Shown: positions 6,646-15,882, numbered from the stretch's first letter. The stretch: 64,000 nt of DNA from Hydrogenophaga sp. (GCA_018333605.1 JAGXSV010000022.1:48770-112769), one strand, 5' to 3'. Made by a program: numbers and translations. The notes: generated from the sequence alone by a model not told the origin.

Positions 6646-9600
6646 ATGCACCACACAAACCCCCCAGGGACCCCCACCACCGACGACAGCGCTGTCACCG
6701 CTGCCGCTGCAGGCTTCATCCAGCGCTGGCACGGCGTGGCCGCTTCTGAGCTGGCTACTTCGCAGAGCTTTGTCATGGAGCTGTGCGCGCTGCTGGGCGT
6801 GGCGCCTCCCGCTCACGAACCCCATTACCAGTTTGAGCGGCCCATCACCTTCCAGCATGGCGACGGCTCCACCAGCGCCGGGCGGGTGGACTGCTACAAG
6901 CGTGGCCACTTTGTGTGGGAGAGCAAAAAACTCAAGGCCGGCATCACCGCCCAGCAAGCCGGCGCCGCGCCCACCAAAGCCTTTGACGACGCGCTGCTCA
7001 AAGCCCGCACCCAGGCCGAAAACTACGCGCGCGCCTTGCCGGCTGCCGAAGGCCGGCCGCCCTTTGTGGTGGTGGTCGACGTGGGCCACGTCATTGAGCT
7101 TTACGCCGAATTCACCCGCAGCGGCGCCACCTACACGCCGTACCCCGACCCGCGCAGCCACCGCATTCGCCTGGCGCAGCTGGCCGACTCCGCCATCCGC
7201 GCGCGGCTCAAAGCCCTGTGGACCGACCCGCTCAGCCTCGACCCCTCGCGCGTCAGCGCCAAGGTGACGCGCGCCGTGGCCGCCGAGCTGGCCAACCTGG
7301 CCAAAAGCCTGGAAGCCGCCGGCCACCGCCCCGAGACCGTGGCCGCCTTTCTCACACGCTGCCTCTTCAGCATGTTTGCCGAAGACGTGGGTCTGCTCCC
7401 CGACAACCAGCAGCCCGGCGCCACGGACACCGGCAGCTTTGCCCACCTGCTCAAAACCTACCGCGAACAGCCCGCCACCCTGGCGCAAATGCTCAAGGTG
7501 TTTTGGCAAGGCATGGACGTGGGCGGCTTCAACGCGGCCATTGCGCAAGACGTGTTGCGCTTCAACGGCAAGCTTTTCAAAGGCGCCGGGGTGGACGGCT
7601 ACGTGTTGCCGCTCAACACCACGCAAATTGACGGCCTGCTGCGCGCCGCCAGCGCCAACTGGAAAGAAGTGGAGCCGGCCATTTTTGGCACCCTGCTGGA
7701 ACGCGCGCTCGACCCCACCGAACGCCACGCCCTGGGCGCCCACTACACGCCGCGCGCCTATGTGGAGCGGCTGGTGTTGCCCACCGTGGTGGAGCCCCTG
7801 CGCGCCGACTGGGCCAACGCCCAGGCTGCCGCCGTGGTGCTTGCGCGTGAGGCGGATGAGCTGGACGGCAAAAAGCGCGAAGCCAAACTGGAAGAAGCCC
7901 GCGCCGAGCTGCGCCGCTTTCACCACCAGCTCTGCACCACCCGCGTGCTCGACCCGGCCTGCGGCAGCGGCAACTTTTTGTATGTGACGCTGGAACACCT
8001 GAAGCGCCTGGAAGGCGAGGTGATGAACCAGCTCGAAGCCTTTGGCGAAACGCAAGACAAGCTGGGCCTGGAAGGCGAAACCGTCACCCTGCAACAGCTG
8101 CGCGGCATCGAGCTGAACCAGCGCGCCGCCGCCCTGGCCGAGCTGGTGCTGTGGATTGGCTGGCTGCAGTGGCATGTGCGCACGCGCGGCCTGGCCAGCG
8201 TGGCCGAGCCCGTGGTGCACGACTACGGCAACATTGAGCACCGCGACGCCGTGCTGGCCTACGACCGGGCCGAACCTGCGCTGGACGCTGCGGGCAACAC
8301 CATCACCCGCTGGGACGGCACCACGTTCAAAACCCACCCCGTCACCGCCGAGCCCGTGCCCGATGAAGCCGCGCAGGTGGTGCAGTGGGCCTATGTGAAC
8401 CCGCGCCCGGCGGAGTGGCCGGCGGCGGATTTCATCGTGGGCAACCCGCCGTTCATTGGCGCGGGCGCCATGCGCGCCGCGCTGGGCGACGGGTATGCGC
8501 AAACGCTGCGCGCCGCCTGGCCCGAGGTGCCCGAGAGCGCGGACTTTGTGATGTATTGGTGGCACCACGCTGCCGCCCAGGTGCGCGCGGGCAGCGCCCG
8601 GCGCTTTGGTTTCATCACCACCAACAGCCTGCGCCAGACGTTCAACCGCCGCGTGATCGAAGCGCACCTGAGCGCGCCCAAGAACCCGCTCACGCTTGCC
8701 TTTGCCGTGCCCGACCACCCGTGGGTGGACGGCGCGGGCGACGCCAATGTGCGCATTGCCATGAGCGTGGGCGAATGCCCCGCCGCGCGGGCCGAGCCTG
8801 CTGAAGCCGAGCCTGGGCGCTTGCTCAGCGTGCGCGAAGAGCACGCCACCGGCGACGGCGAGGTGGCGGTGACACTGGACGAACAACGCGGCCTGCTGCA
8901 CGCCGACCTGCGCTTGGGTGCCAACGTGGCGAGCGCCAAGCCGCTGCGGGCCAACGCGGGCGTGTCCTCGCCCGGCGTGAAGCTGCACGGCGCGGGCTTC
9001 ATCGTCACGCGCGAGGAAGCCGCTGCCTTGCTCCCTCTCCCGCTGGCGGGAGAGGGCGGGGGTGAGGGTACGCGAGCGGCAACGCCGCTCATCCGCGAAT
9101 ACCGCAACGGCCGCGACCTCATGGCCACCTCGCGCGATGTGCTGGTGATCGACGCCTTTGGCCTGAGCGCCGAGCAGCTGCGCGAGCGCTTCCCGGAGGT
9201 GTTTCAGTGGCTGGTGGAGCGGGTAAAGCCGGAGCGCGATCAGAACAACCGAGCGATCTACCGCGACAACTGGTGGATCTTTGGCGAACCGCGTAAAGAC
9301 CTGCGTCCGGCGCTTATTGGTCTGCCGCGCTACGTCGCCACCGTCGAAACAGCCAAGCACCGCACGTTCCAGTTTCTCGACGCCAGCGTGCTGCCCGACA
9401 ACATGTTGATTGCCATTGCGTCAGACGACGCGGCGTGGCTGGGCGTGCTGTCGAGCCAAGTGCATGTTGAATGGGCGCTGGCTTCCGGCGGAACGCTGGA
9501 GGATCGGCCGCGCTACAACAAAACCCGCTGCTTCGAAACCTTCCCTTTCCCCAGCGACGACACCGGCCTCACGCCCGCGCTCACCGAGCGCATCCGCCAG

Positions 9601-10413
9601 CTCGCCGAGCAGCTGGACGCGCACCGCAAGGCGCGCCAGGCGGCGTTTGAATCCGTCACGCTCACGGGGATGTACAACGTGCTGGACAAGCTGCGCCGCC
9701 ACGAGCCGCTGACCGCCAAAGACAAAACCCTGCACGAGCAGGGCCTGGTGAGCGTGTTGCAAAGCCTGCACGACGAGCTGGACGCCGCCGTGTTGATGGC
9801 CTACGGCTGGAGCGACCTGGGCGCCGTGCCGTGGAGCGACGAAGCGGCGCGAGCCGCGTGGACCGAGACCCTGCTGGAGCGGCTGGTGGCGCTGAACGCG
9901 AAGCGCGCGGCGGAAGAAGCGGCCGGCATGGTGCGCTGGCTGCGGCCTGCGTTTCAAGACCCGGCCCGGCGCGCGGCCGCCGAGACGGCGCAAGGGCTCC
10001 CTTCGACAGGCTCAGGGCGATCGGGGATCCAGGCTCAGCCCGAACGGGGCGGCGAGCAGGCGGGCATTGACGGTGTGGAGAGCGAGGCCGAAGCACAATC
10101 CCGCGCCGAAGCTACCCGCGCAGACACCCGCGAGAGCGCTGACGACAGCGCCCAGCCCGCCGCAGCGCTCCCGCCCGCAGCCGCCACCACCACAATTACC
10201 CAGCCCTGGCCGCCCACGCTACCCGAGCAGGTGCGCGCGGTGGCGCAGTTGCTGGGCGCCAGCCCGGCCCCGCTGCCGCTGGCGGCCATCGAAGCCAGCT
10301 TCAAAGGCAAAGGCCCGTGGAAGAAAGGCTTGCCCCGCATTTTGGACACGCTGGAAGCCCTGGGCCGCGCCCAGCGCGTGAGCGGTGCCGGGGGCGCGGG
10401 CTGGCGGGGCTGA
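6646..10413 (+). CDS. MmeI-like (type IIL) restriction endonuclease-methyltransferase fusion
   Basis: A 1255-aa single-chain restriction-modification enzyme. The N-terminal nuclease motif D82-X9-E92-S-K94 has the same spacing as the MmeI catalytic D-X9-E-X-K. A helical spacer follows, then an adenine-N6 methyltransferase core with motif [10 protein letters not shown] at 436 and motif IV NPPFIG at 600. The target recognition region comes next, then a C-terminal helical part. Family members methylate one strand of their site and cut about 20 bp away; one recognition domain serves both activities. MmeI itself has about 919 residues, so this one is long. Two dispersed repeats are translated within it (near residues 796-808 and 1118-1135). 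GGAG precedes ATG 6646. No separate specificity or methylase gene is needed or present. Confidence 0.85.
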   Translation: MHHTNPPGTPTTDDSAVTAAAAGFIQRWHGVAASELATSQSFVMELCALLGVAPPAHEPHYQFERPITFQHGDGSTSAGRVDCYKRGHFVWESKKLKAGITAQQAGAAPTKAFDDALLKARTQAENYARALPAAEGRPPFVVVVDVGHVIELYAEFTRSGATYTPYPDPRSHRIRLAQLADSAIRARLKALWTDPLSLDPSRVSAKVTRAVAAELANLAKSLEAAGHRPETVAAFLTRCLFSMFAEDVGLLPDNQQPGATDTGSFAHLLKTYREQPATLAQMLKVFWQGMDVGGFNAAIAQDVLRFNGKLFKGAGVDGYVLPLNTTQIDGLLRAASANWKEVEPAIFGTLLERALDPTERHALGAHYTPRAYVERLVLPTVVEPLRADWANAQAAAVVLAREADELDGKKREAKLEEARAELRRFHHQLCTTRVLDPACGSGNFLYVTLEHLKRLEGEVMNQLEAFGETQDKLGLEGETVTLQQLRGIELNQRAAALAELVLWIGWLQWHVRTRGLASVAEPVVHDYGNIEHRDAVLAYDRAEPALDAAGNTITRWDGTTFKTHPVTAEPVPDEAAQVVQWAYVNPRPAEWPAADFIVGNPPFIGAGAMRAALGDGYAQTLRAAWPEVPESADFVMYWWHHAAAQVRAGSARRFGFITTNSLRQTFNRRVIEAHLSAPKNPLTLAFAVPDHPWVDGAGDANVRIAMSVGECPAARAEPAEAEPGRLLSVREEHATGDGEVAVTLDEQRGLLHADLRLGANVASAKPLRANAGVSSPGVKLHGAGFIVTREEAAALLPLPLAGEGGGEGTRAATPLIREYRNGRDLMATSRDVLVIDAFGLSAEQLRERFPEVFQWLVERVKPERDQNNRAIYRDNWWIFGEPRKDLRPALIGLPRYVATVETAKHRTFQFLDASVLPDNMLIAIASDDAAWLGVLSSQVHVEWALASGGTLEDRPRYNKTRCFETFPFPSDDTGLTPALTERIRQLAEQLDAHRKARQAAFESVTLTGMYNVLDKLRRHEPLTAKDKTLHEQGLVSVLQSLHDELDAAVLMAYGWSDLGAVPWSDEAARAAWTETLLERLVALNAKRAAEEAAGMVRWLRPAFQDPARRAAAETAQGLPSTGSGRSGIQAQPERGGEQAGIDGVESEAEAQSRAEATRADTRESADDSAQPAAALPPAAATTTITQPWPPTLPEQVRAVAQLLGASPAPLPLAAIEASFKGKGPWKKGLPRILDTLEALGRAQRVSGAGGAGWRG
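9031..9069 (+). repeat. Dispersed repeat family A, copy inside the MmeI-like gene
   Basis: CTCCCTCTCCCGCTGGCGGG followed by AGAGGGCGGGGGTGAGGG is the family A hairpin. It is translated in frame as [13 protein letters not shown], a peptide with no relation to MmeI-family sequence. It interrupts the region after the methyltransferase core, in or next to the target recognition domain. Confidence 0.8.
9996..10048 (+). repeat. Dispersed repeat family B inside the MmeI-like gene
   Basis: CCCTTCGACAGGCTCAGGGC followed by a second half (CAGGCTCAGCCCGAACGGGG) is the well-known 'TTCGACAGGCTCAGGGCGAAC'-type repeat of many proteobacteria. It is read in frame as [19 protein letters not shown] partial relative is at 58940-58966. 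Confidence 0.7.
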
Positions 10414-10471
10414 ACGGGCCGACGGACCGCACAGGCGACGACCCCACAACGGCCCCACCGTGTCCACCCGC

Positions 10472-11428
10472 ATGACCCGCTTCACGCTCGAACGCCAGCA
10501 GGTGTTCATTTACCTGCTGGCCATTGCCTCGGGCTGGTTGCTGGGCAGCCACTGGCCGGGGCTGGCGTCCACGTTTGAAGCGCTGCTGTGGCCGGCACTG
10601 GTGTTGCTGCTGTACGCCACCTTTGTGCAGGTGCCGCTGCTGCACCTGGCCAACGCGCTGCGCGACCGGCGTTTCATGGGTGCGGTGCTGCTGGGCAATT
10701 TTGTGTTGCTGCCGCTGGGTGTGTGGGCGCTGCTGCCCTGGCTGCCGGCCGACCCGGTGCTGCGCCTGGGCGTGTTGCTGGTGCTGCTGGTGCCCTGCAC
10801 CGACTGGTTCATCACCTTCAGCGCGCTGGGTGGCGGGCATGTGCCGCGTGCGGTGGCGGTGACGCCGTTGAACCTGTTGCTGCAGTTGCTGTTGTTGCCG
10901 CTGTATTTGTGGTTGATGCTGGGCGACGTGCTGACGACCGCGCTGGGGCCGCGCGATGTGTTGCCGGCGCTGGCGGTGGTGGGCTTTCCGCTGCTGGCGG
11001 CGGTGGCGTCGGAGCGCTGGGTTGAGCTTGGGCGCGGGCGTGAGGTGTGGCGCGAGCGTCTGGCCTGGTGGCCGGTGCCGTTGCTGGCGCTGGTGATGCT
11101 GCTGATTGCGGGGGCGCAGGTGGGTGCGGTGCGCGCGGCGCTGCACCTGTTGCCGTGGGCGCTGCCGCTGTTTGCGGGTTTCCTGCTTGTTGCGGTGCTG
11201 GTGGCCAAGGCGCTGGCCGTGTGGCTGAAGCTGCCGCCCGACCAGGGGCGCACGCTGGCGTTCAGCCTGGGCACGCGAAACTCGTTTGTGGTGTTGCCGT
11301 TTGCACTGGCGCTGCCGCCGGGCTGGGAGGCCGCAGCGGTGCTGATCGTGCTGCAGTCACTGGTGGAGCTGCTGGGTATGGTGGTGTGCCTGTGGGTGTT
11401 GCCGCGCTGGGTATTCAGGGGGTCCTGA
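10472..11428 (+). CDS. Arsenic resistance / bile acid:sodium symporter family membrane protein
   Basis: A 318-aa polytopic membrane protein with about ten helices. It resembles the Acr3/BASS superfamily: a conserved Asp-containing segment (LVPCTDWFITFSALGGG), and the late motif LAFSLGTRNSFVVLPFALALP, where Asn/Ser residues line the transport path in this fold. Homologues in Comamonadaceae are annotated arsenic resistance proteins, but substrates may differ, and no arsR, arsC or arsH gene is nearby. ATG 10472 is used; an in-frame GTG at 10460 (VSTRMTRF) is an alternative. It follows the restriction-modification gene by 58 bases and is convergent with the LysR gene. Confidence 0.7.
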   Translation: MTRFTLERQQVFIYLLAIASGWLLGSHWPGLASTFEALLWPALVLLLYATFVQVPLLHLANALRDRRFMGAVLLGNFVLLPLGVWALLPWLPADPVLRLGVLLVLLVPCTDWFITFSALGGGHVPRAVAVTPLNLLLQLLLLPLYLWLMLGDVLTTALGPRDVLPALAVVGFPLLAAVASERWVELGRGREVWRERLAWWPVPLLALVMLLIAGAQVGAVRAALHLLPWALPLFAGFLLVAVLVAKALAVWLKLPPDQGRTLAFSLGTRNSFVVLPFALALPPGWEAAAVLIVLQSLVELLGMVVCLWVLPRWVFRGS

Positions 11429-11451
11429 GCCCGGCGCTCGCGGCGCCGGGC

Positions 11452-12453
11452 TCAGGCGCTGCCCAACGGCGTGTCTCCATGCCCAGGCAGCGCACCGGGT
11501 GCTGCGTTGGCTTGCAGGTACGACACGAAGCGCTGCGCGGGCGCGGCCAGCGGTGCGTCGCTGCGCCAGACCAGCGACCACTGGCGCGCGATGGGAAAGC
11601 CTTCGACCGGCAGGCGCACCCAGGGTGCTTCGGCGGCGGTCGCCGAAGTCGCGCCGTCTGCGGCCACCGCCAGGGCCGACACCACGGCCAGCCCCAGGCC
11701 GGCGCCCACCGCGTGCTTGATGGCTTCGTTGCTGCCCAGGCTCATGGCGATGCGAGGCGCGAAGCCGTGGTCGGCAAAGTGGCGCTCGGCCACCAGCCGG
11801 GTGCCGCTGCCGGCTTCGCGCATGAGCCAGCGTTCCTGGCTCAGCGCGCTCAGGGGCAGGGGTTGCGGGCTGTGGGCCAGCGGGTGGTTGCTGGGCGCAA
11901 TGACGATCAGCGGGTTGTCCAGAAACGGCAGGCTTTGCAGCGGCAGTTCGGCGGGCGGCAGCATCATCACGGCCAGGTCGTCGGCCTGGCGGTGCAGGCG
12001 GGCAATGACGCGGTCGCGGTTTTCCACCGCCAGGTCGATTTCGACGCCGGGGTGCAGCGCGGCAAACGGGCCCAGCAGGTCGGGCACGAAGTATTCGGCG
12101 GTGGTCACCGCGGCGATGCGCAGGCGCCCGCGCAGCAGGCCGTGCAGGTCGCCCAGGCGGTCTTCAAAGCGCTGCCAGCAGGCGGCGATGTCGGCCACCG
12201 TGGCTTGCAGCGCTTCGCCCGCTGACGTGAGGCGGATGCCCCGGCCCAGCGGCTCGAACAGTGGTTCACCCACCAGCTCGGCCAGCTCGCGCAGCTGCAC
12301 GCTCACGGTGGGCTGGCTCACATGCAGTTCGCGCGCGGCCTGGGTCACAGACATGAGGCGCGCGGTGGCCTCGAAGGCGCGCAGTTGCTGGGGCGAGGTG
12401 CGCAGCAGGCGTTTGATGGCGGTGGGCATGGGGTGGTCGACGGCTTGATGCAT
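11452..12453 (-). CDS. LysR family transcriptional regulator (CbbR-like), divergent from isocitrate dehydrogenase
   Basis: A 333-aa LysR-type regulator. The N-terminal winged helix-turn-helix (LRAFEATARLMSVTQAARELHVSQPTVSVQLRELAELVGEPLFE) is followed by a periplasmic-binding-protein-like effector domain (EYFVPDLLGPF... AGLGLAVVSALAV). It resembles CbbR-like regulators. It is transcribed away from the icd-type gene, and a palindrome spans its presumed start, so control of the neighbouring dehydrogenase and autoregulation are inferred. The start is uncertain: in-frame ATGs exist at 12471, 12453 and 12429 without a clear ribosome site. Confidence 0.85.
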   Translation of the reverse strand: MHQAVDHPMPTAIKRLLRTSPQQLRAFEATARLMSVTQAARELHVSQPTVSVQLRELAELVGEPLFEPLGRGIRLTSAGEALQATVADIAACWQRFEDRLGDLHGLLRGRLRIAAVTTAEYFVPDLLGPFAALHPGVEIDLAVENRDRVIARLHRQADDLAVMMLPPAELPLQSLPFLDNPLIVIAPSNHPLAHSPQPLPLSALSQERWLMREAGSGTRLVAERHFADHGFAPRIAMSLGSNEAIKHAVGAGLGLAVVSALAVAADGATSATAAEAPWVRLPVEGFPIARQWSLVWRSDAPLAAPAQRFVSYLQANAAPGALPGHGDTPLGSA

Positions 12454-12468
12454 AGATTTTGGTCTATG
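12451..12468. promoter_or_regulatory. LysR-type operator palindrome
   Basis: CATAGA-TTTTGG-TCTATG is a perfect 6-bp inverted repeat with 6-base spacer that contains the T-N11-A pattern of LysR binding sites. It lies at the LysR gene start and about 95 bp before the icd-type start, followed by an AT-rich stretch (ACAAAGTATTTTTATTAATG) suited to a promoter. Confidence 0.6.
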
Positions 12469-12562
12469 CATTCAATGAAAACAAAGTATTTTTATTAATG
12501 TGTGTTCTTGCCTACAGTGCCTTCACCCCCCAACAGCCACACGGCGCAACCAAGGACACACC

Positions 12563-14104
12563 ATGAAAAACGACACCCCCCAGGACCTGCTGAACGTCAC
12601 CGTGGCCACCGCTCAGGCACCGGCCGACACGCTGGTGCCGATCACCGTGGCACACGGCGACGGCATTGGCCCCGAGATCATGGCCGCCACGCTGAAGGTG
12701 CTGACGGCGGCTGGCGCGCGCATTGCGCCCGAAACCATCGAGATCGGTGAGAAGCTCTACCACGCAGGTCACAGCAGCGGCATTGCGCCCGAGTCGTGGG
12801 ACAGTCTGCGTCGCACCAAGGTGTTGCTGAAGGCGCCCATCACCACGCCCAGCGGCGGCGGCTACAAAAGCCTGAACGTGACCATTCGCAAGACGCTGGG
12901 GCTGTACGCCAACGTGCGGCCGTGCGTGAGCTACGCCCCGTTTGTGGCCACCAAGCACCCCAAGCTGGACCTGGTGATCGTGCGGGAAAACGAGGAGGAC
13001 TTGTACGCCGGGATCGAGCACCGCCAGACCGACGAGGTGTTTCAGTGCCTGAAGCTGATCACGCGCCCGGGCTGCGAAAAGATCGTGCGCTACGCGTTTG
13101 AATACGCGCGCGCCAATGGCCGGAAAAAGGTCACTTGCATGAGCAAGGACAACATCATGAAGATGACCGATGGCCTGTTCCACCAGGTGTTCGACGAGAT
13201 CCGCGTGGAGTACCCGGAGATCGCCACCGACCACATGATCATCGACATCGGCGCGGCGCGGCTGGCCACGCGGCCCGAGCTGTTCGACGTGATCGTCACG
13301 CCCAACCTGTATGGCGACATCATCAGCGACATTGCGGCCGAGATGACCGGCGGCGTGGGCCTGGCAGGCAGCGCCAACATTGGCGAGCATGTGGCGATGT
13401 TCGAGGCCATTCATGGCAGCGCGCCCGACATCGCCGGCCAGGGCATCGCCAACCCCAGCGGCCTGCTGCTGGGCGCGGTGATGATGCTGGTGCACATTGG
13501 CCAGCCCGAGGTGGCGGCCAAGATCCACAACGCCTGGCTGAGCACGCTGGAAGACGGTGTGTTCACCGCCGACCTGCAGGGCGGCGGGGCGGGTGCGGCC
13601 AGGACCGGGGTGCCCCTGCCGTTCGGCAGCATGGACTTTGCCGACGCCATCATCGAGCGCCTGGGGCGTTTGCCCGAGAAGTTCAAGCCGGTGCGTTACC
13701 AGCAGGCGCCCGCTTTGCCCCAGGGCACCACGGCCAAACCGCTGTATGTGCGGGCGCCTGCGGCTCGCAAAGCGGTGGTGGGGGTGGACGTGTTCGTGCA
13801 CCAGTCGGCCTTGAGCGCCGACGACCTGGCCGTGCAGTTGCAGGCCAGCAACACCGCGGCGCTGCAGCTGCAGATGATCACCAACCGCGGCGTGAAGGTC
13901 TGGCCCGGCGGTTTTCCCGAGACCTTCTGCACCGACCACTGGCGCTGCCGCTTCGTGGCGTCCAGCGACAACGGCGAGGTGTCGCAGCGGGACATCGTCG
14001 CCCTGCTGGGTGCGCTGACCGACGCTGGCGTGGACGTGATCAAGACCGAAAACCTGTGCACCTTCGACGGGGTGAAAGGCTTCGCCCTCGGCCAGGGACA
14101 GTGA
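12563..14104 (+). CDS. Isocitrate dehydrogenase, long Thermus-type, predicted NAD-dependent
   Basis: A 513-aa enzyme that would convert isocitrate to 2-oxoglutarate and CO2 in the TCA cycle. The catalytic fold covers about residues 25-370: GDGIGPEI, YANVRPCVSY and the metal-site region ATRPELFDVIVTPNLYGDIISDI. The C-terminal extension of about 130 residues is found in the Thermus/Rickettsia-type enzymes. At the coenzyme site it reads SAPDIAGQ (D289-I290), where NADP enzymes carry Lys-Tyr; Asp here is associated with NAD preference. This makes it probably NAD-linked and different from a canonical NADP Icd. The ATG at 12563 follows AAGGA. It is divergent from the LysR gene, its likely regulator. 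Confidence 0.85.
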   Translation: MKNDTPQDLLNVTVATAQAPADTLVPITVAHGDGIGPEIMAATLKVLTAAGARIAPETIEIGEKLYHAGHSSGIAPESWDSLRRTKVLLKAPITTPSGGGYKSLNVTIRKTLGLYANVRPCVSYAPFVATKHPKLDLVIVRENEEDLYAGIEHRQTDEVFQCLKLITRPGCEKIVRYAFEYARANGRKKVTCMSKDNIMKMTDGLFHQVFDEIRVEYPEIATDHMIIDIGAARLATRPELFDVIVTPNLYGDIISDIAAEMTGGVGLAGSANIGEHVAMFEAIHGSAPDIAGQGIANPSGLLLGAVMMLVHIGQPEVAAKIHNAWLSTLEDGVFTADLQGGGAGAARTGVPLPFGSMDFADAIIERLGRLPEKFKPVRYQQAPALPQGTTAKPLYVRAPAARKAVVGVDVFVHQSALSADDLAVQLQASNTAALQLQMITNRGVKVWPGGFPETFCTDHWRCRFVASSDNGEVSQRDIVALLGALTDAGVDVIKTENLCTFDGVKGFALGQGQ

Positions 14105-14226
14105 GGCTGCCAGGGCCGCCGGGCTCTGGGGACACGGCGCTGGCTGGGGGGTGCGTGGGGTCGCCGGGTAACACCAGGCCGGTTTTCACACCGCCCCGCT
14201 GCGGGCCAACAACAGGAGACAGACCC

Positions 14227-14607
14227 GTGTTCAGCCATGTGATGGTCGGCACGTCCGTCCTCGAAAAGTCCCGCCAGTTTTACGACGCGGTGTTGGGCAC
14301 GCTGGGCATTGGCCCCGGGGTGGTCAACGCCAACCGCTTTTTTTACCGCAGCCCCACCGGCACTTTTGGCATCACCAAGCCCATCAACGGCGAAAGTGCA
14401 TGCCATGGCAACGGCAGCACCATTGCCCTTCACGCGAACTCCCCCGCACAGGCCGACGCCTTCCACGCCGCGGGCGTGGCCCATGGTGGTAGCCCTTGCG
14501 AAGACCCGCCGGGGTTGCGCGGCAGCCCCGGCGTGCAGATGTACCTGGCCTATCTGCGCGATCCCGATGGCAACAAGCTTTGCGCGCTGCACCGCGTGCC
14601 GCGCTGA
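14227..14607 (+). CDS. VOC family (glyoxalase-like) protein
   Basis: A 126-aa protein with the vicinal-oxygen-chelate fold: N-terminal FSHVMVGTSVLEKSRQFYDAVL, and C-terminal YLAYLRDPDGNKLCALHR. Members bind a divalent metal and act as glyoxalases, dioxygenases or resistance proteins; the exact reaction cannot be assigned. His4 is a likely metal ligand. The start is GTG 14227, supported by AGGAGA just upstream; the ORF track merges it with an unrelated upstream frame. It stands 122 bases after the isocitrate dehydrogenase gene and is not obviously in its operon. Confidence 0.75.
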   Translation: MFSHVMVGTSVLEKSRQFYDAVLGTLGIGPGVVNANRFFYRSPTGTFGITKPINGESACHGNGSTIALHANSPAQADAFHAAGVAHGGSPCEDPPGLRGSPGVQMYLAYLRDPDGNKLCALHRVPR

Positions 14608-14708
14608 CTTGCCGGTTCGAAAGGCGGTAGCCACCCTGGCCGAGCTGGCGTTGAGTCTGGATGACCCAGGCGCGGTGCTGGAGCGCTGAAGCCAGCAACC
14701 GGGGAGTG

Positions 14709-14747
14709 CCCCCACCCCAGCCTCCCCCAGCGGGGGAGGGAGCCTGG
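14709..14747 (-). repeat. Dispersed repeat family A, copy 3 (inverted pair with copy 4)
   Basis: CCCCACCCCAGCCTCCCCCA followed by GCGGGGGAGGG is the reverse orientation of copy 1. Together with the next copy 40 bp away it forms a head-to-head pair, like a BIME arrangement, between two convergent genes. Confidence 0.7.
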
Positions 14748-14786
14748 CCCGGCGCTTCGGCGGACAGTGCGTGGTGCTGTTTTTGG

Positions 14787-14821
14787 CCCCTTCCCCCGCT
14801 GGGAGAAGGTTGGGATGGGGG
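14787..14821 (+). repeat. Dispersed repeat family A, copy 4
   Basis: CCCCTTCCCCCGCTGGGAGA followed by AGGTTGGGATGGGGG matches copy 1 in plus orientation. The stretch from 14608 to 14884 holds only this repeat pair and a possible coding remnant (RKAVATLAELALSLDDPG). Confidence 0.7.
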
Positions 14822-14884
14822 CTGGCGCGCCAGGGCGGTGCTGTCCAGCCAAGCCGTGGGCCGAGAATCGGTTGACGGCTTGGC

Positions 14885-15772
14885 TTAACTGGCGGGTTGT
14901 GCCGCCATCTGTTCAGCCAGAAACTCCAGCACCGCCCGTTCAGCCACAGCCGGGTCTGCAAAGGCTTCGTGGGTGCCGTCCAGGGTGAGCAAGCGCGCGT
15001 TGGCTGCGCCGTGCTGGGCAATGAGGGTTTGCGCGTCGGCGAGGGGCACGGTGGTGTCTTGTGCGCCGTGCAGCAACAACACCGGGCAGCGCGCTTGCGC
15101 CAGGGTGGCCAGCGGGGCGATGCGGTCAAAACGGGTGCCAATCACCCATTCCACATACCGGTTGATCACCCAGCCCAGCGGCCAGTAGGGCACGCGGTAG
15201 GCCGCGAGCCAGCGCCGCATGACTTGTTCGGGGTGGGCAAACGCGCCCACGCTCAGGGCGGCGGCAAGCCCGGGGCGGCGTGATGCCACCAGCAACACCG
15301 CCGCAGCGCCCACCGAGTGGCCCAGCGCGGCCAGGCGCTGCGCGTTCACTTCGGGTTGCTCGGCCAGCCAGTCGAGGGCGCGGTCGAGGTCGTCGGCAAA
15401 GCGGGGCAGGGAGCTGTGGTCGTCGCGGCTGCTGCGGCCGTGGTTGCGCGACTCGGGCAGCAGCACGGCGTAGCCGGCGGTGTGCAGGGCTTGTGCGGCG
15501 GGCAGCAGGGTGCTGGCGTTGCCGCCCCAGCCGTGCATGAGCGCCACGGCGGGCGCCGCGCCGGCCTGCGCCAGCGGCGGCACGTACCAGGCAAACAGGC
15601 GCAGGCCGTTGGGCCCGCTCAGGTGCACGCTGCGGGCTTGCAGCCCCAGTTCGCCGGGCTGGGTGCCGGCCACGGTGGCGGTGGGAGCCAGGCCCCAGCG
15701 CAGCAACTGGCGCCCGCCCAGCAGGGCGACGCCGGCCAAGGCGAGTGACAGGTAGAGGGAGTTGATCGTCAT
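14885..15772 (-). CDS. Alpha/beta hydrolase, membrane-anchored
   Basis: A 295-aa serine hydrolase of the alpha/beta fold. An N-terminal hydrophobic segment (LYLSLALAGVALLGG) suggests an anchor or signal. Oxyanion-hole motif HGWGG, nucleophile elbow GHSVGAA, an Asp in LLLHGAQDTTVPLADA and a His in LDGTHEAF complete the catalytic set. It resembles the Bem46/esterase-like group that acts on esters or amides; the substrate is unknown. The start is uncertain between 15772 and 15799 (MHTSAAPSR extension), neither with a clear ribosome site. It is divergent from hipB-hipA, with 109 bp between them. Confidence 0.75.
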   Translation of the reverse strand: MTINSLYLSLALAGVALLGGRQLLRWGLAPTATVAGTQPGELGLQARSVHLSGPNGLRLFAWYVPPLAQAGAAPAVALMHGWGGNASTLLPAAQALHTAGYAVLLPESRNHGRSSRDDHSSLPRFADDLDRALDWLAEQPEVNAQRLAALGHSVGAAAVLLVASRRPGLAAALSVGAFAHPEQVMRRWLAAYRVPYWPLGWVINRYVEWVIGTRFDRIAPLATLAQARCPVLLLHGAQDTTVPLADAQTLIAQHGAANARLLTLDGTHEAFADPAVAERAVLEFLAEQMAAQPAS

Positions 15773-15855
15773 GCGGGAGGGGGCTGCGGATGTGTGCATT
15801 ATGAATACGCAGGGTTCAGCCCTATGGTTTTTCTGAAAAATCAAAACGACACAAA

Positions 15856-15882
15856 ATACGCTTTCTGTTAAAGTTTGCGTTA
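15856..15882. promoter_or_regulatory. Imperfect inverted repeat before hipB, possible HipB operator
   Basis: ATACGCTTTCTGTTAAAGTT continues into TGCGTTAT: outer CGC/GCG and inner CTTT/AAAG arms are symmetric around CTGTT. It abuts the hipB start codon. HipB repressors bind palindromes upstream of their own operon, so the placement fits; the symmetry is imperfect. Confidence 0.4.

Noticed and set aside
6634-9360. 908-aa minus-strand ORF opposite the MmeI-type gene
   Set aside because: Antisense shadow in high-GC DNA; composition is low-complexity and the plus strand carries intact methylase and nuclease motifs.
6646-10413. Calling the long methyltransferase a BREX PglX or type I HsdM
   Set aside because: The N-terminal D-X9-E-X-K spacing and overall domain order fit MmeI-type enzymes, and no brx, hsdS or hsdR genes adjoin.
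12512-13939. 475-aa minus-strand ORF opposite the isocitrate dehydrogenase gene
   Set aside because: Shadow of a strongly conserved enzyme gene.
14608-14698. Continuation of the VOC protein as a longer ORF (RKAVATLAELALSLDDPG)
   Set aside because: It is in a different frame after the VOC stop and matches nothing recognised.
13696-15141. 481-aa minus-strand ORF crossing the VOC gene and repeat pair
   Set aside because: It runs through dispersed repeats and the opposite strand of two recognised genes.
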